This document shows, one piece after another, positions 5,947 through 7,245 of a DNA stretch of 7,245 nucleotides. Under the pieces are notes generated by a model. It searched no databases, was not told where the DNA came from, and saw only the letters and a program-made list of their open reading frames with translations. The DNA is from Burkholderiales bacterium. Its GTDB lineage: Bacteria; Pseudomonadota; Gammaproteobacteria; Burkholderiales; SG8-39. Position 1 is the stretch's first letter, and each line of letters begins with the position of its first letter. The position numbers and the translations under genes are program-made. The DNA is taken from assembly GCA_016649475.1 (NCBI GenBank), contig JAENXP010000107.1, forward strand, positions 1 to 7,245, read 5' to 3'.

Positions 5947-7116
5947 TCAGGGGGTGCCGCCGATGATCTGTTCGAAGCCCGCGCGCGCGATCGAAGGTTC
6001 GAGCAGTTCCATACCCGGCGCCTGGTCCACGATCCAGGCCCTGGCGGCACCCGCGTCGGGAAGCGCTTCGCGCAGCACTCGCAGCGCGCGCGCATCGCCG
6101 GCACGCCCCGCTTTGATTTCCACGGCTACGCGGCTATTGCCCCGATCGAGAAGCAGGTCAATCTCCGCGCCTGCGTTGGTGCGCCAGAACCAGGGACGCG
6201 AATCGTCCGGCCGTGCCACACGCTCGCGACGCAGGATATCCTCGATGACAAAGCCTTCCCAACTCGCGCCGCGCGCAGGATGCGCGTCCAGCTCCGCATG
6301 CGAGCCGATGCCGAGCAAATGATGCAGCAGGCCGGTATCGCGCAAATAGACTTTTGGGGATTTGGTCAGCCGCTTGCCGACATTGCGAAACCAGGGTGCG
6401 AGGCGGCGCACGACAAACACCGATTCGAGCACGTCCAGGTGGCGCTGCACGGTGTGATAGGAAACGCCCAGCGATGCCCCAATGGCGGAGGCATTGAACA
6501 AGCCGCCATGCTGATGCGCGAGCATGGTCAGCAGCCGGCGCAGAAACAACGAATCTGCAGATACGCCATATTGGGGAAGGTCGCGCTCGACCAGCATGCG
6601 CAGGTACGCCTCCCACCACTCGCGGAAGTCGCCCCGAAGAGCATCCGGAAACCCGCCCTTCAGCCAGAGTGAACGCCAGTTCTGGCGCTGATCCCCAATA
6701 TCCGCAAGCGCAGTCTCACAGCAGGCGAGCGGATCGAGCTCCGCGGTTGCGATCCTGCCGGCAAGCGATTCGGCGACGGCGCGTATCAACCGGGGTTGGG
6801 CGGAGCCGAGCAGGATAAAGCGGCCATTGCGCGCGCGCTCGGCGTCGATGGCCCCGCGCAATGCCGGGAACAGCGCGGGAACTGACTGTGCTTCGTCGAG
6901 AATCAGAGTCCCTGGCTGCGCGGCATCCAGCGCAAAGCGCGCATCGTCGCGAAAGCGCGATGCGGTCAACGGGTCTTCGAGATCGAAATACCGCGCCTCG
7001 GGAAACACCGAGCGCGCGAGAGTGGTTTTCCCGACCTGGCGCGCGCCGAGGACGGCTACGGCAGGGAACCTGTTTGCCAGGTCACGCAGCCGCTGAGCGA
7101 GGAGCCGTGGGTACAT
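5947..7116 (-). CDS. AAA_14 ATPase with DUF4143 and nuclease-like C-terminus
   Basis: This 389-residue soluble protein belongs to the widespread AAA_14/DUF4143 ATPase family, whose cellular role is poorly known. The N-terminal ATPase has a Walker A GARQVGKTT (24-32, with Ala where Pro is usual), a Walker B LILDEAQ (71-77, D74 and E75) and a GSAQ sensor-like motif (104-107). A winged helix-turn-helix-like segment follows (about 205-235, ASAIGASLGVSYHTVQRHLD). The DUF4143 part contains KSPKVYLRDTGLLHHLLGI (252-270). The C-terminus has the PD-(D/E)XK-like pattern E288, GAEIDLLLD (D320) and VAVEIKAGR (E333, K335). All key positions are present, so it looks intact. The start ATG 7116 opens with MYPRLL, typical for the family. 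No toxin, transposase or other partner lies next to it. ATP hydrolysis and possible DNA binding are inferred, and a real nuclease activity is uncertain. Confidence 0.9.
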   Translation of the reverse strand: MYPRLLAQRLRDLANRFPAVAVLGARQVGKTTLARSVFPEARYFDLEDPLTASRFRDDARFALDAAQPGTLILDEAQSVPALFPALRGAIDAERARNGRFILLGSAQPRLIRAVAESLAGRIATAELDPLACCETALADIGDQRQNWRSLWLKGGFPDALRGDFREWWEAYLRMLVERDLPQYGVSADSLFLRRLLTMLAHQHGGLFNASAIGASLGVSYHTVQRHLDVLESVFVVRRLAPWFRNVGKRLTKSPKVYLRDTGLLHHLLGIGSHAELDAHPARGASWEGFVIEDILRRERVARPDDSRPWFWRTNAGAEIDLLLDRGNSRVAVEIKAGRAGDARALRVLREALPDAGAARAWIVDQAPGMELLEPSIARAGFEQIIGGTP

Positions 7117-7157
7117 AGCCTTGCATATTAGACGTCATTCATCTAATTTACAAGGCT
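7117..7157. repeat. 41-bp near-perfect inverted repeat abutting the ATPase start codon
   Basis: Plus-strand agccttg (7117-7123) is the exact reverse complement of caaggct (7151-7157), and attaga (7127-7132) is that of tctaat (7142-7147). The three bases between these blocks pair only partly, and a nine-base loop lies in the centre. The repeat ends immediately before the ATPase start codon and contains the likely promoter. An operator, possibly for self-regulation by the ATPase's helix-turn-helix, is the simplest reading. An mRNA hairpin is possible only if transcription starts further upstream. Confidence 0.6.
7125..7153 (-). promoter_or_regulatory. Candidate promoter of the ATPase gene, possibly leaderless
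   Basis: On the minus strand, TTGTAA (7153-7148) and TAATAT (7130-7125) are 17 bases apart, each a 4/6 consensus match. An overlapping TCTAAT (7132-7127) is a better -10 but lacks a well-spaced -35. Either way transcription would start only a few bases before ATG 7116. The only purine-rich stretch, AAGG, is two bases from the ATG and too close for a normal ribosome site. Leaderless translation is therefore possible. Confidence 0.4.
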
Positions 7158-7245
7158 ACTGTCGGCATGCGCCGTCGCGTCCGCGTGTCCCGAAGCTATG
7201 CGAAGCCCGATGCGGCGAGCCGATCAGGCTTTCAGCGCGGTCAGC

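Noticed and set aside
7158..7223. Direct repeat GCTTCG and short GC-rich palindromes upstream of the ATPase
   Set aside because: Six-base copies and short palindromes are expected by chance in GC-rich DNA, and no T-run or further structure supports a terminator or other element.
7224..7245. Possible C-terminal end of another minus-strand gene (LTALKA then TGA)
   Set aside because: Only seven codons are visible. It looks plausible as a protein end, but cannot be supported without sequence beyond the window.

Overview
The window is GC-rich and densely packed, with almost all coding on the minus strand. The gene content and style (tightly overlapping ion-transporter genes, frequent GTG starts) suggest a proteobacterium, possibly a beta- or gammaproteobacterium. 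I cannot name a genus from sequence alone.

Layout, following minus-strand transcription from right to left. (1) 7117-7245 is a short non-coding stretch holding a large, nearly perfect inverted repeat that overlaps a plausible promoter. (2) 5947-7116 encodes a stand-alone AAA_14/DUF4143 ATPase with a winged helix-turn-helix segment and a PD-(D/E)XK-like C-terminal signature. (3) 4881-5897 encodes a two-repeat cation/Ca2+ antiporter of the CaCA superfamily. (4) 4648-4880 is an intergenic control region with a good sigma70-type promoter, an AT-rich repeat cluster upstream of it, and a structured 5' leader. (5) 1-4647 is an Mrp/Mnh-type multi-subunit cation/proton antiporter operon in the order E-F-G-(MbhD+MbhE)-B-C-D-D'. 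The last gene is cut by the window edge.

The antiporter genes form one translationally coupled unit. Six of the seven junctions overlap by 1 or 4 bases, and the seventh has a 5-base gap. Together they supply all the parts of a classical Mrp complex, but with MrpA split. Its C-terminal MbhD/MbhE region is a separate small gene in the middle of the operon. Its NuoL-like N-terminal channel is represented by the second antiporter-like gene at the promoter-distal end. The complex would sit in the inner membrane and exchange Na+ (or another monovalent cation) for H+. The neighbouring CaCA antiporter would use ion gradients for Ca2+ or Na+ transport, so the two units together look like a cation-homeostasis locus.

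No RNA genes, insertion sequences, CRISPR arrays or intact terminators were recognised. I see no convincing wholly new system. The most interesting non-coding signals are the mutually exclusive hairpins in the mnhE leader and the 41-bp dyad directly abutting the ATPase start codon.
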